A stretch of 13,352 nt of DNA, from assembly GCA_946887345.1 (NCBI GenBank), contig CAMPKR010000031.1, forward strand, positions 1 through 13,352. Direction: 5' to 3'. Positions 1 to 7,385 of this stretch are shown here, piece after piece. Position 1 is the stretch's first letter, and each line of letters opens with the position of its first letter. Both the position numbers and the translations under genes were made by a program. Under the pieces are notes generated by a model. The model was not told the DNA's origin. It made no database searches and saw nothing but the letters and a program-made list of their open reading frames with translations. This DNA is from an uncultured Bacteroidota bacterium (GTDB lineage Bacteria > Bacteroidota > Bacteroidia > Chitinophagales > Chitinophagaceae).

Positions 1-648
1 ATGTTGAAGGGTCTATTCAATAAGAGACAACGTAAAATACCAGATCGGTCGCTAGACGAAATTAAATCGGTGTGTAAAATACTATTTATTGACGATAGGA
101 GCTTTCCGGTCGTAGACATTATAAAAAACGCGGGTTGGTCAAACACCAAGAGAATTAAGGATGCCGAAGGAATAGAACAAATTGATATTAAAGAGGCGCA
201 CATTATATTTTGCGACATTCAGGGAATTGGCAAGAAACTCCGCTTTACAGATGAAGGGCTAGGCTTAGTAATTGCACTCAAACAAAAATATCCCAACAAA
301 AAAATTGTTGTATACAGCGCCGAAGACCAAGGTCGAGTTGAGGCGTTCCATCAGGGACTAAATGTCGCCGATGGACGATTAAGCAAGCTTGCCGAACCTT
401 ATCAGTTCCAATTATTGGTTGAAAAATATGCTAAAGAGGCGTTCTCTTTGGCAGAATGTATAGAAAGAATGCAACAAGTCATATTAAAAGAGTTCGGTAC
501 TTCAATTGATTCCACTGGAATACATAAACAACTGTCAAAGCTGAGTAAGAAGAAAGATTATTCCGAAGAAGCCATTTCAAAGGTTTTCAATCTGCAAAAT
601 GCGTCATCTTTAGCCAGCATCGTTCAACTTTTCTTCCAACCAAATTAG
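1..648 (+). CDS. Stand-alone response-regulator receiver-like protein
   Basis: The 215-residue product has a receiver (CheY-like) domain at about residues 24-145. The acidic pair is D31-D32 after a hydrophobic strand, the probable phospho-acceptor is D72 (FCD), the switch serine is S106 (YSAE), and the conserved lysine is probably K129. The usual K-P pair is altered: proline comes four residues later, at P133. About 25 basic residues precede the domain and about 65 helical residues follow it, with no recognisable DNA-binding or enzymatic output domain. It would therefore act by protein contact or phosphotransfer. It is 5 nt upstream of the GHKL ATPase gene on the same strand, so the two are probably co-transcribed and paired. 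The DNA is clearly more AT-rich than the rest of the window. The ATG is the first base of the window, so an upstream start cannot be excluded. The receiver fold is confident; the role is unknown. Confidence 0.75.
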   Translation: MLKGLFNKRQRKIPDRSLDEIKSVCKILFIDDRSFPVVDIIKNAGWSNTKRIKDAEGIEQIDIKEAHIIFCDIQGIGKKLRFTDEGLGLVIALKQKYPNKKIVVYSAEDQGRVEAFHQGLNVADGRLSKLAEPYQFQLLVEKYAKEAFSLAECIERMQQVILKEFGTSIDSTGIHKQLSKLSKKKDYSEEAISKVFNLQNASSLASIVQLFFQPN

Positions 649-653
649 TTCAC

Positions 654-1682
654 TTGATACATATAGCCGTTCTAAATCAACAAAAGCAACTGATTTTTTC
701 CAGTGTGCCCGATGGTATCAACATTGAGCAAATCCAGCATATAGAGACGATTCAATGTCCTACAAAAAATCTTAAACGTAGACATGTCCGTATCCAACAA
801 GAAGACTATGAAATTGTCTTAATTTCTTACGATCAGAAGATTACTAATCGAATTTTCAATCATTACATTGATGCCCTGAAATTGCTCTCTCCACTTGTAT
901 TAAAGACAAATAAAGAGGTTACTGAAAAGGAAACAAAAAAGACACGTAGATTAAAGCACAACATAATTACGCATGCAACAAAAATTCAGCAGGAACTATT
1001 CAAATTAATACCGCAAGAAACTGTGGCAAAAGGGGCTAGGAACCAAATGGCTGAAATAGAGACGATTTTAGCTAAGAATACAAAAAACGCGGCCTACTCC
1101 TATTTGAAAATACTGAAGAGCACAAATTTTATGCTTTCTGAATTTGCAGCGTACGATATGTTAAATCAAGACCGGAAAAGATATATTATTGACAGCCAGA
1201 ACCACGCGATTTACAAGGTTCTGCACTTATCTCTGTCCTCGTTCTGGCTAGATTTCATTGAAAAAAATGTACATATCAATATCGACGCCTGTCAAAAAAT
1301 GTTACATTTTGATTACAACTCAGTTTCGGTTTCGCTATCCCATATATTTGATAACGCAGTTAAATATGTTGCGCCTGACTCAAACATACATATATCGTTC
1401 AAAGACTCTGAGACAAAATTTTCTATGCTAATCTCAATGGTTAGCCTAAAGGTTCTGCCGGAAGAAGTAACAAAGATATTCAATGAAGAATACTCGGGCT
1501 TGTGGGCGAACAAAGTAGATTTAAACGGTGACGGACTAGGTATGAATATCGTACAGAAACTTCTTAATATAAATGGAATCGATATTAATCTTAGGACAAA
1601 CATAAATGCCAGTAAAAACAAAACTGTTGAGGGCATCCCTTATGAAGCCAATGAATTAGAATTGATATTCCCTAATCATTAA
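654..1682 (+). CDS. GHKL ATPase / histidine-kinase-like protein, TTG start
   Basis: The 342-residue product is cytoplasmic, with no membrane segment. Residues 1-80 form a beta-rich sensor-like region. A helical stretch at about 95-170 resembles a dimerisation/phosphotransfer segment, with candidate phospho-acceptors H102 and H107 (KHNIITH). Residues about 215-342 form the HATPase domain: the N-box is near 228-238 (N234, K237) and the G2-box is NGDGLG at 291-296. The G1-box (normally DxGxG) is missing; the aligned stretch near 420-430 of a typical kinase is here SMVSLKVL, followed by the expected PEEVTKIF at about 259-266. The frame is open only from about position 549 and has no ATG or GTG near its start; TTG at 654 is the only reasonable start and lies 5 nt after the receiver gene's stop. 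The partner receiver gene suggests a two-component-like unit, but kinase activity is uncertain. An ATP-sensing or degenerate kinase is the alternative. Composition is AT-rich (16 G+C of 60 in 1261-1320, against 30 of 60 in 2161-2220). Confidence 0.72.
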   Translation: MIHIAVLNQQKQLIFSSVPDGINIEQIQHIETIQCPTKNLKRRHVRIQQEDYEIVLISYDQKITNRIFNHYIDALKLLSPLVLKTNKEVTEKETKKTRRLKHNIITHATKIQQELFKLIPQETVAKGARNQMAEIETILAKNTKNAAYSYLKILKSTNFMLSEFAAYDMLNQDRKRYIIDSQNHAIYKVLHLSLSSFWLDFIEKNVHINIDACQKMLHFDYNSVSVSLSHIFDNAVKYVAPDSNIHISFKDSETKFSMLISMVSLKVLPEEVTKIFNEEYSGLWANKVDLNGDGLGMNIVQKLLNINGIDINLRTNINASKNKTVEGIPYEANELELIFPNH

Positions 1683-1868
1683 AAGCAAAGTTGTAAGTCT
1701 TTTTCACAGATTGATTGATTTAGTCTCGAGTTCGAGGTTGAAAGAGGTTGTCTAACCAGCGTGTGTAGGCAAAACCCTTATTGACCACGGAAGTGAACAT
1801 AGATAACGGCGTGGGCCTTGCTGTTGTGTTGGATGAAGTCTCTGTGATGGAATCCCCCGGCGTATAAG

Positions 1869-2684
1869 CTATTGTTTCACCATCAGCCAATAGTCGCTGC
1901 TGTTGTAGTACACTGCTGTATCGGTGGAGGTGATATTATTCTCCGGCTTTTGCGAAGTGGCGTACATGTAGGTATCTCCCATCTCCATTTGTCCCGGCAC
2001 AGAGCGGAGAATAAGCGGCGAGATGTCATTGGTCGTCTTTTCTATGAGCATACAGCGGTGTCTGTACTCGCGGATATTACCCCCGGGTTCTTTAGTCCGC
2101 AGGGTGTAGCTTAAGTCGCGATTGATTATGACCTCGCGGTAGCGTTGCTCTTCAGTGCTGATGTTCCATGTGCTGGTCCAGGTATAGTCAAACTTATCAA
2201 TTGCCACCCACCGGGTGCTCGTGGCGCCCTGGCGAAAGAAAGCATTGCGGAGATGACCGGTGCGCTGTACCATTGAATAGAGAAAAACATTGTTGCTGTT
2301 AAGGATATCATTGCCGGTGAAAAAGAACCAATTGAGGCTATCATAAACCCGGTAGCTGCCCCAGCTGGAGTAAACACCGTCATCGCTGGTGATATCCAGG
2401 TAAAAGCTGTCGGAAGGCTGGAATTTTTCAATGTGCCAGTTGTTGTTTGAGCCAATGCTGGTTACGCCGGGTTGCAGTTGTACCAGGGTCAGTACATTGG
2501 TATTGTTGATGTAGTCGTTCCATGTTTTGTACACACGCATGTTCAGCTGAACACCGAAGGGATTAACTACGTTCATATCCACGGTGTAGTGGCTGGAGGT
2601 GCCTTCGGGTATTTCATCGAGCTTGTTCTTTTTACAAGACAGCAGGAGGCAAAGGGCGAGAAGGGCGAGGGTGAATTGGCGCAT
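1869..2684 (-). CDS. Hypothetical lipoprotein
   Basis: The 271-residue product starts with a short basic end, a hydrophobic core and a lipobox, L14-L15-S16-C17. Signal peptidase II should cut before C17 and the protein would be lipid-anchored in the envelope. The residues after the cysteine (KKNK) lack the acidic surface-export signal of some Bacteroidota lipoproteins, so the leaflet it faces is unclear. The mature part is rich in aromatic residues, Ser, Thr and Asn, and alternates in a beta-strand-like way. I recognise no domain. It is transcribed away from the T9SS surface protein at 2840 (divergent, 155 bp apart) and converges on the GHKL gene. Its G+C content matches the right-hand part of the window, not the AT-rich pair beside it. 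I found no clear promoter or terminator. Confidence 0.8.
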   Translation of the reverse strand: MRQFTLALLALCLLLSCKKNKLDEIPEGTSSHYTVDMNVVNPFGVQLNMRVYKTWNDYINNTNVLTLVQLQPGVTSIGSNNNWHIEKFQPSDSFYLDITSDDGVYSSWGSYRVYDSLNWFFFTGNDILNSNNVFLYSMVQRTGHLRNAFFRQGATSTRWVAIDKFDYTWTSTWNISTEEQRYREVIINRDLSYTLRTKEPGGNIREYRHRCMLIEKTTNDISPLILRSVPGQMEMGDTYMYATSQKPENNITSTDTAVYYNSSDYWLMVKQ

Positions 2685-2782
2685 GGGTTGTTTTTTGTGA
2701 AGATACGGAAATGTGGTCTCGTTCGTTGTGTTCCAATGCTGCGGACCACCCCGGCCCCTGCGGCACCGAGCTATGCTGGCCG

Positions 2783-2804
2783 CCCCTCCTAAAAACAGGA
2801 GGGG
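2783..2804. repeat. 8-bp perfect hairpin between divergent genes
   Basis: CCCCTCCT at 2783-2790 and AGGAGGGG at 2797-2804 are perfect inverted arms around AAAAAC. Neither strand has a T-run after the stem, so it is not a normal terminator. The preceding GC-rich stretch (about 2745-2782, containing CACCCCGGCCCCTGCGGCAC) plus this hairpin resembles interspersed palindromic elements I associate with intergenic regions of Bacteroidota genomes. That is from memory and unverified. It lies 36 nt before the start of the surface protein gene. Confidence 0.55.
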
Positions 2805-2839
2805 AGTTTAATGGTTTAATATGTAATTTAGTTTTACCT

Positions 2840-4321
2840 ATGCTCAGGGGTTTTGCGATACTGTTGTTTGTTCTTTTTGCCGGCGGGGTGCGGGCGCAGA
2901 ACCTGGTGCCTAACCCGGGCTTTGAGGTATATAATGATTGCCCGTACCAGAGGAGCAATGTGGCCTATTCTCCCGGCTTTACGCATTTTCCTTCGGTAGC
3001 TTCGTGGGTTTCGGCCATGCAGAATACCACCCCGGATTATTACAATACCTGCGCTACGGATTCGCTGGTGACGCTGCCTTACAATACTTACAACGACTAC
3101 CAGCATCCGCATGGCGGCAGTGGCTGTACCGGAATATCGATGATGTCGGGCTACCCATATGAGCTGCATAAAAGTGACTACCGCGAGTACCTGCAAACAA
3201 AGCTGAATGCGCCACTGGAGCCCGGGGAGCAATACTATGTAAGCTACTTTATAAACATGACCTACCATATACCGTGGGACTATACACAGATAGTGGTGGA
3301 CCAGATAGGTGCAAGACTCACGGATACCCAGATAAATGTGGAGTATCCATTCAGTGAAAAACAGCTGGTGGTGAACGGTCCATCCAGTATCACCAATCCC
3401 ATGTACACTTACCTGGCTGATACCGGAGCGTGGATGAAGGTGAGCGGACTGTATACAGCACACGGAGGTGAAGAATGGCTGACGATAGGCTTTTTCCGCG
3501 ATAGCCTGCCAATACACCATATTGTCATTTACTCGCCCGTGGCAGATACCTACAGCATACATGTGTGCTGCTATATGTATGTGGATGATGTATGCGTGAG
3601 CAAGGTGAGTGCTCCGCAACATGATACCCTTTATGCATCATCGTTCCCGTATACGATTAGTGGTGACCCGCAGGCGGGTGATCACGCGTGGAGTACAGGA
3701 GATAGCAGCGCAAGCATCAGCGTGAGCGGCGAAGGAACTTATTGGGTAGTGAGCAGCGATGATTGCTATTACAAGGTGGACACTATAACTGTGCTCTGTG
3801 ATGAGCAGATAATAAGGACGGACACTGTGATCTATGCATCGGCCTTCCCGGTGAGTATAGGCAGTCCGCTGAGTGCGGATAGTATGTGGTGGAACGATGG
3901 CAGCAAGCAACCAAACCTTGAAGTAAATGCAACCGGCACCTACGAAATGCAGGCATGGGAAAACTGCAGGCAGTATGTGCACCAAATAGAAGTGAGACAA
4001 AGGGATGCAGCTGAATGTATCTGGCTGCCCTCAGCGTTCAGCCCGAACGGAGACGGGAAAAATGATGTATTCGGCCCGGTGTTCTCCTGTTACACGCTAC
4101 CGCCTTACTATATTTTTAGTATTTACAACCGCTTTGGCGAATGTGTTTTCGAGACGGACAAGCCGGTTGAAAAATGGGATGGCCGCTATAAAGGGCGGTT
4201 GGCCGATGTGGGTACTTACTATTATATGCTGCGGTATTCTGCCAAAGCTAAGGGCTTGAAAGTGAGAGCCAGGGACCCCGATATCACTCTGCTAAAGGGT
4301 GACGTGACGCTGCTCAGGTAG
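2840..4321 (+). CDS. T9SS type B sorting (CHU_C / gliding-motility C-terminal) surface protein
   Basis: The 493-residue product is a secreted or surface-attached protein. A signal peptide covers residues 1-19, probably cut after VRA before QNLVPNPGFE. Residues about 20-258 form a beta-sandwich-like N-domain opening with the NLVPNPGFE motif and ending in YMYVDDVCV, as in galactose-binding-like modules of Bacteroidota surface proteins. Two Ig-like repeats follow, from about 260 and 327, each starting DT-x-YAS-x-FP and containing a W-(S/N)-(T/D)-G motif. Residues about 392-493 are the CHU_C sorting domain: PSAFSPNGDGKNDVF, then IYNRFGECVFE, then W-DGRYKG and a VGTYYYMLRY strand. This tail directs T9SS export and surface attachment. 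The frame is open further upstream, but ATG 2840 gives the signal peptide and is preferred; the 43 residues before it come from the hairpin region. Ligand unknown. Confidence 0.88.
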   Translation: MLRGFAILLFVLFAGGVRAQNLVPNPGFEVYNDCPYQRSNVAYSPGFTHFPSVASWVSAMQNTTPDYYNTCATDSLVTLPYNTYNDYQHPHGGSGCTGISMMSGYPYELHKSDYREYLQTKLNAPLEPGEQYYVSYFINMTYHIPWDYTQIVVDQIGARLTDTQINVEYPFSEKQLVVNGPSSITNPMYTYLADTGAWMKVSGLYTAHGGEEWLTIGFFRDSLPIHHIVIYSPVADTYSIHVCCYMYVDDVCVSKVSAPQHDTLYASSFPYTISGDPQAGDHAWSTGDSSASISVSGEGTYWVVSSDDCYYKVDTITVLCDEQIIRTDTVIYASAFPVSIGSPLSADSMWWNDGSKQPNLEVNATGTYEMQAWENCRQYVHQIEVRQRDAAECIWLPSAFSPNGDGKNDVFGPVFSCYTLPPYYIFSIYNRFGECVFETDKPVEKWDGRYKGRLADVGTYYYMLRYSAKAKGLKVRARDPDITLLKGDVTLLR

Positions 4322-4397
4322 CGGCCTAATAACAAACGCTTAACGAAATATTAAAGAATAAATACTTGAATCTTTCCTGTATTTAACTGGTGTGGCC

Positions 4398-4405
4398 TAT
4401 ATTTG
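4398..4405 (+). promoter_or_regulatory. Bacteroidota -7 promoter element (TATATTTG)
   Basis: This is an exact match to TAnnTTTG, 127 nt before the ATG of the first beta-helix gene. The 11-nt string CCTATATTTGC recurs upstream of the paralog at 7240-7250. A -33 TTG at the usual spacing is not clear; TTG at 4366-4368 is too far away. A 7-bp inverted repeat, TAAATAC at 4359-4365 and GTATTTA at 4379-4385, lies just upstream and could be an operator. Confidence 0.6.
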
Positions 4406-4532
4406 CAGCAGAGTATCCCATTCAACTTCTGAATTTTTTCCCGCTGATACTCACTTATAGAGATAGGATAGAACAAGCTTTATTTATTGAAATCCGGCCA
4501 CCGGCCACCATTGTTTTATCTAAATCTCAATT
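4406..4532 (+). promoter_or_regulatory. Long 5' leader of first beta-helix gene
   Basis: This is about 127 nt of presumed untranslated leader. It contains, in order, TATAG (4456-4460), GATAGGA (4462-4468), GAACAAG (4471-4477), a tandem CCGGCCA repeat (4494-4507) able to form a short GC stem, and ATTGTTTT (4510-4517) 23 nt before ATG. The same blocks in the same order occur before the paralog. There is no Shine-Dalgarno. Function is inferred only from conservation between the paralogs. Confidence 0.45.
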
Positions 4533-7154
4533 ATGAAATTGAACCGTTTATGCACCCTTTTCACAGCGCTATTACTCAGCACACAATCGCAGGCCATCAC
4601 CGGCATTATAGGGACCGGCACTAATAGTTCAGCCTATATGTCGCCCTTCCTGGCATCAGGAGGCACAGACCCATCGATAAGAGCGATGTCTTATTCTGCA
4701 GTTAGCCTGAGCGGTATAGGGCTGATGCCCGGCATGACCGTCAATGAGATAAAATGGTACAAAACCACCAATGACATTTTTATAAACGGAACAACAGCCA
4801 CGGCTATATTGTATATGAGGTATGATACCATCACCTACAACAGTGGTTATGGAACAGGACCTTATAATGTAATCGGCCATATCTCCTCGGGCTTTATGCC
4901 GGTGGACACCGTTTACTACGACGATGGTGTTAATAATATTGATTCGGGTTGGATAGGATTTACGAATCTTAATTTTCTCTACACAGGTGAAGACATTGAG
5001 CTGTATGTAGACTACCTGACTACGACCAATAATTCAGGCCCAAATACTACCGGGCCGATACAATTTACCTATAGTGCAGGAAATGGCCGGTTCATGTATC
5101 TGGATGATCCGGTGACGAGCAGTTCTATATTTACACATGGCAGCAGACCTAACACTATGTTCGTGTTTTCTGCGCAAGCCTGCAACGGTACCCCTGATGC
5201 CGGTGATGCCGTGACAGACGCTCCCGGTGCTATATGCGAGGGCGTGAGCTTTGGCCTGGACCTGGTGGATTATACGTCGGTACAGAACCAGACAACATTT
5301 ACCTGGGAGACAGCTCCGGGGCAGAACGGACCGTGGAGTACGTACAGCGCCCCTCTTTCGCAGCCGCTGATAGGTATGACAGCGCCGGGCAGTACTACAT
5401 GGTATCGTGCGCTGGTGGAATGCGGAGGTAACACTGCTTATTCAACGCCGGTGGAACTGGTGGTATCCCCGGGACTTCAGCCGGGTACTTATACAATAGA
5501 TAACGGTCAGCCTACGGCAGGTACAAACTTTAATTCTTTTAATGATGCAGTGCTGGCGCTGGAATGCGGTATAGACGGACCGATAGTGATAGATGTAGCA
5601 GCCAACAGCGGTCCGTATAATGAGCAGGTAATGCTGCACCCGGTACCGGGCGCTGACGCGACCAACACGGTAACCTTCAATGGCAATGGAACAACTCTAT
5701 CGCATACAGCGAACAATGCAACACAGCGTGCAACGCTGAAGCTGGATGGCGCTGATCATATACGCATCAACGATCTGAAAGTAGTAGTGAGCGGTGATAC
5801 AGGCTTTGAGCATGGCCATGCTATACACCTGGTGAATGATGCGGATGATAATATCATACATAATTGCGAAGTGACGGTGAACACCACCACTTCTTCGGAC
5901 GGTGATAATACTTATGTCGGAATTTTGATCAATGGTTATAATGAGGCTCCCCTTGGTGGCGGTTATGGAGATTGTGACCGGAATGAAGTGAGCGGTAATG
6001 CAGTGACAGGAGGTTACTATGGTATTGCCTTTACGGGTGACGACCAAAATAACCCTAATGAAGCAACTAAGGTGATAAATAACATTGTGCGCGATTTCTA
6101 TTCTTATGGCATCTACTCTGCACATAATGATGGCGCGGTAATAGAAGGCAACGATATCAGCAGGCCTACAAGGAGCAACATAAGTAACTTCCACGGTATA
6201 CACCTGAATCCTTACCATACCAATACAAAGGTGAACGCTAACAGGATATATGCCCCAGCTGCTGCGAACATGACGACAAGTTCCTTTGCTGCAGGTATCA
6301 GTGTTTGGGATTTGGGTACAACGAACCAGAACAGTCCGAATACGATCAGTAATAACCTGGTGTATGACTTTAAGAGCGAAGGCAGCCATTTCGGACTGAT
6401 GCTGAATGGTGTGGAGAACCTGAAGGTGTATCACAATACATTCTCACTGGAGTATGAAAATACAAGTTGTGATGGTTGTGGTGCGTTTGGTGTATACCAG
6501 CATACGGCAGCGGCTACGAGCCTTGACTTTAAAAACAACCTGATCAGCATAAATGGAACAGGTACGGGTCATAAGCGTGCGATGCAGTTTGCCAATAATA
6601 CTGATGGTGAGTTTGACCATAACAACTATTACTTTGATTCGAGCATTGCTGCCAATGCGCAGGTAGGCGAGATAGCTGGTAATCTTTACAATTCCCTCTC
6701 AGACTGGCAAATAGTAATGCAGGACGAGCAGAACACCATAACTGAAAAACCGCAGTATGCCAATCCGTCGGGAGGTGATTTTACACCAATGAACGCTGAC
6801 ATGGACAACAAAGGGACCTTTGTGGGTGTGCAGTATGACATTACCGGGGCACAAAGAAACGCCAATACACCTGATATAGGAGCCTATGAGATTAATCCGG
6901 TTACTAACAGCGTGAAGGGTGTAGCTAAAGGAGCTGCGATTGACATCTATCCTAACCCCGTGAAAGATGTGCTGAATATAGTATCGGCGGAAAAGGTAAA
7001 TGCTGTGCTGACTGGTATAGATGGAAGGGTAGTGATGGAGCAACAGAACGCGAAGAAACTGAATATGAGTGCATTGGCCGAAGGAGTATACATACTGAAG
7101 CTGACAAATGCCGAGGGCGAGCTGCTGAAGGCTGAAAAGGTAGTGAAGCAGTAA
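4533..7154 (+). CDS. Beta-helix surface protein with T9SS type A sorting domain (paralog 1)
   Basis: The 873-residue product has a signal peptide at residues 1-21, probably cut after QSQA. Residues about 24-213 form a beta-rich N-domain starting GTGTNSS and containing the KWYKT motif. Residues about 215-312 form an Ig-like module that begins at a cysteine (CNGTPDAG) and includes FTWETAPGQNGPWSTY. Residues about 317-787 form a right-handed parallel beta-helix, with many NxI/V and NxV turns such as HNCEVTV and KVINNIV, ending in the PDIGAYE motif typical of such proteins. A CDGCG cluster lies in the late coils. Residues about 803-873 are the T9SS type A tail: IYPNPVKDVLN, then IDGRVVM, then LAEGVYILKL. 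It is exported through T9SS, and many beta-helix proteins bind or cleave polysaccharide, but I see no catalytic motif. It has its own promoter and leader and a strong terminator after its stop. The next gene is its paralog. Confidence 0.9.
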   Translation: MKLNRLCTLFTALLLSTQSQAITGIIGTGTNSSAYMSPFLASGGTDPSIRAMSYSAVSLSGIGLMPGMTVNEIKWYKTTNDIFINGTTATAILYMRYDTITYNSGYGTGPYNVIGHISSGFMPVDTVYYDDGVNNIDSGWIGFTNLNFLYTGEDIELYVDYLTTTNNSGPNTTGPIQFTYSAGNGRFMYLDDPVTSSSIFTHGSRPNTMFVFSAQACNGTPDAGDAVTDAPGAICEGVSFGLDLVDYTSVQNQTTFTWETAPGQNGPWSTYSAPLSQPLIGMTAPGSTTWYRALVECGGNTAYSTPVELVVSPGLQPGTYTIDNGQPTAGTNFNSFNDAVLALECGIDGPIVIDVAANSGPYNEQVMLHPVPGADATNTVTFNGNGTTLSHTANNATQRATLKLDGADHIRINDLKVVVSGDTGFEHGHAIHLVNDADDNIIHNCEVTVNTTTSSDGDNTYVGILINGYNEAPLGGGYGDCDRNEVSGNAVTGGYYGIAFTGDDQNNPNEATKVINNIVRDFYSYGIYSAHNDGAVIEGNDISRPTRSNISNFHGIHLNPYHTNTKVNANRIYAPAAANMTTSSFAAGISVWDLGTTNQNSPNTISNNLVYDFKSEGSHFGLMLNGVENLKVYHNTFSLEYENTSCDGCGAFGVYQHTAAATSLDFKNNLISINGTGTGHKRAMQFANNTDGEFDHNNYYFDSSIAANAQVGEIAGNLYNSLSDWQIVMQDEQNTITEKPQYANPSGGDFTPMNADMDNKGTFVGVQYDITGAQRNANTPDIGAYEINPVTNSVKGVAKGAAIDIYPNPVKDVLNIVSAEKVNAVLTGIDGRVVMEQQNAKKLNMSALAEGVYILKLTNAEGELLKAEKVVKQ

Positions 7155-7176
7155 TAATATTATAGCCTGAATAGCG

Positions 7177-7208
7177 AACGGGGGCATAAAAAAGCCCCCG
7201 TTTTTTTT
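7177..7208 (+). terminator. Intrinsic terminator after beta-helix paralog 1
   Basis: A 9-bp stem, AACGGGGGC at 7177-7185 with GCCCCCGTT at 7194-7202, has an 8-nt A-rich loop. It runs into eight T residues at 7201-7208, 22 nt after the stop codon. It separates the two paralogs into distinct transcription units. Confidence 0.9.
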
Positions 7209-7217
7209 GTTAACGGA

Positions 7218-7249
7218 TTGTGATCGATATGATATCTTCCCTATATTTG
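7218..7249 (+). promoter_or_regulatory. Bacteroidota-type promoter (TTG / TATATTTG)
   Basis: TTG at 7218-7220 and TATATTTG at 7242-7249 are separated by 21 nt and match the -33/-7 pattern of Bacteroidota primary promoters. A small palindrome, GATAT-G-ATATC at 7226-7236, lies in the spacer. The promoter follows the upstream terminator by 9 nt and precedes the ATG of paralog 2 by 136 nt. Confidence 0.68.
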
Positions 7250-7385
7250 CCATGGATACCAATGATGCCACGGCATTCCCACACAGGTATCTATATAGCT
7301 GGATAGGAGACTGAGAACAAGAATTAGTAAGCGTTTATATAATGGCTGTATAGCCATAATTGTTTTTGTTTGTAAAATGTTCGAC
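7250..7385 (+). promoter_or_regulatory. Long 5' leader of second beta-helix gene, with hairpin
   Basis: This leader of about 136 nt carries TATAG (7294-7298), GATAGGA (7302-7308) and GAACAAG (7315-7321). A 6-bp hairpin follows (ATGGCT 7342-7347, loop GTAT, AGCCAT 7352-7357), then ATTGTTTT (7359-7366) 27 nt before ATG. Block order and spacing parallel the leader of paralog 1. The hairpin with its T-rich tail could act as a weak attenuator. Inference only. Confidence 0.45.

Noticed and set aside
1..1682. Detocs-type defence two-component system
   Set aside because: Detocs has a three-gene layout with a phosphate-buffer protein and an effector fused to the response regulator. Neither is visible here.
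1721..1745. tRNA T-arm-like string (GAGTTCGAGGTT) near the AT-rich block edge
   Set aside because: The flanking bases do not pair as a T-stem and no acceptor, D-arm or anticodon arm is present, so it is not a tRNA or clear attachment site.
2711..2839. Longer N-terminus for the T9SS type B protein starting at 2711
   Set aside because: The extra 43 residues are cysteine/proline-rich, come from the palindromic intergenic element, and would hide an excellent signal peptide that starts at 2840.
2834..3622. 262-codon minus-strand open frame opposite the T9SS type B gene
   Set aside because: It lies wholly inside a gene with clear domains, and its product is His/Ile/Val-rich with no recognisable fold, typical of an antisense shadow.
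7377..7385. Alternative ATG for beta-helix paralog 2
   Set aside because: It would add only three residues. The start at 7386 aligns with the paralog and gives a cleaner signal peptide.
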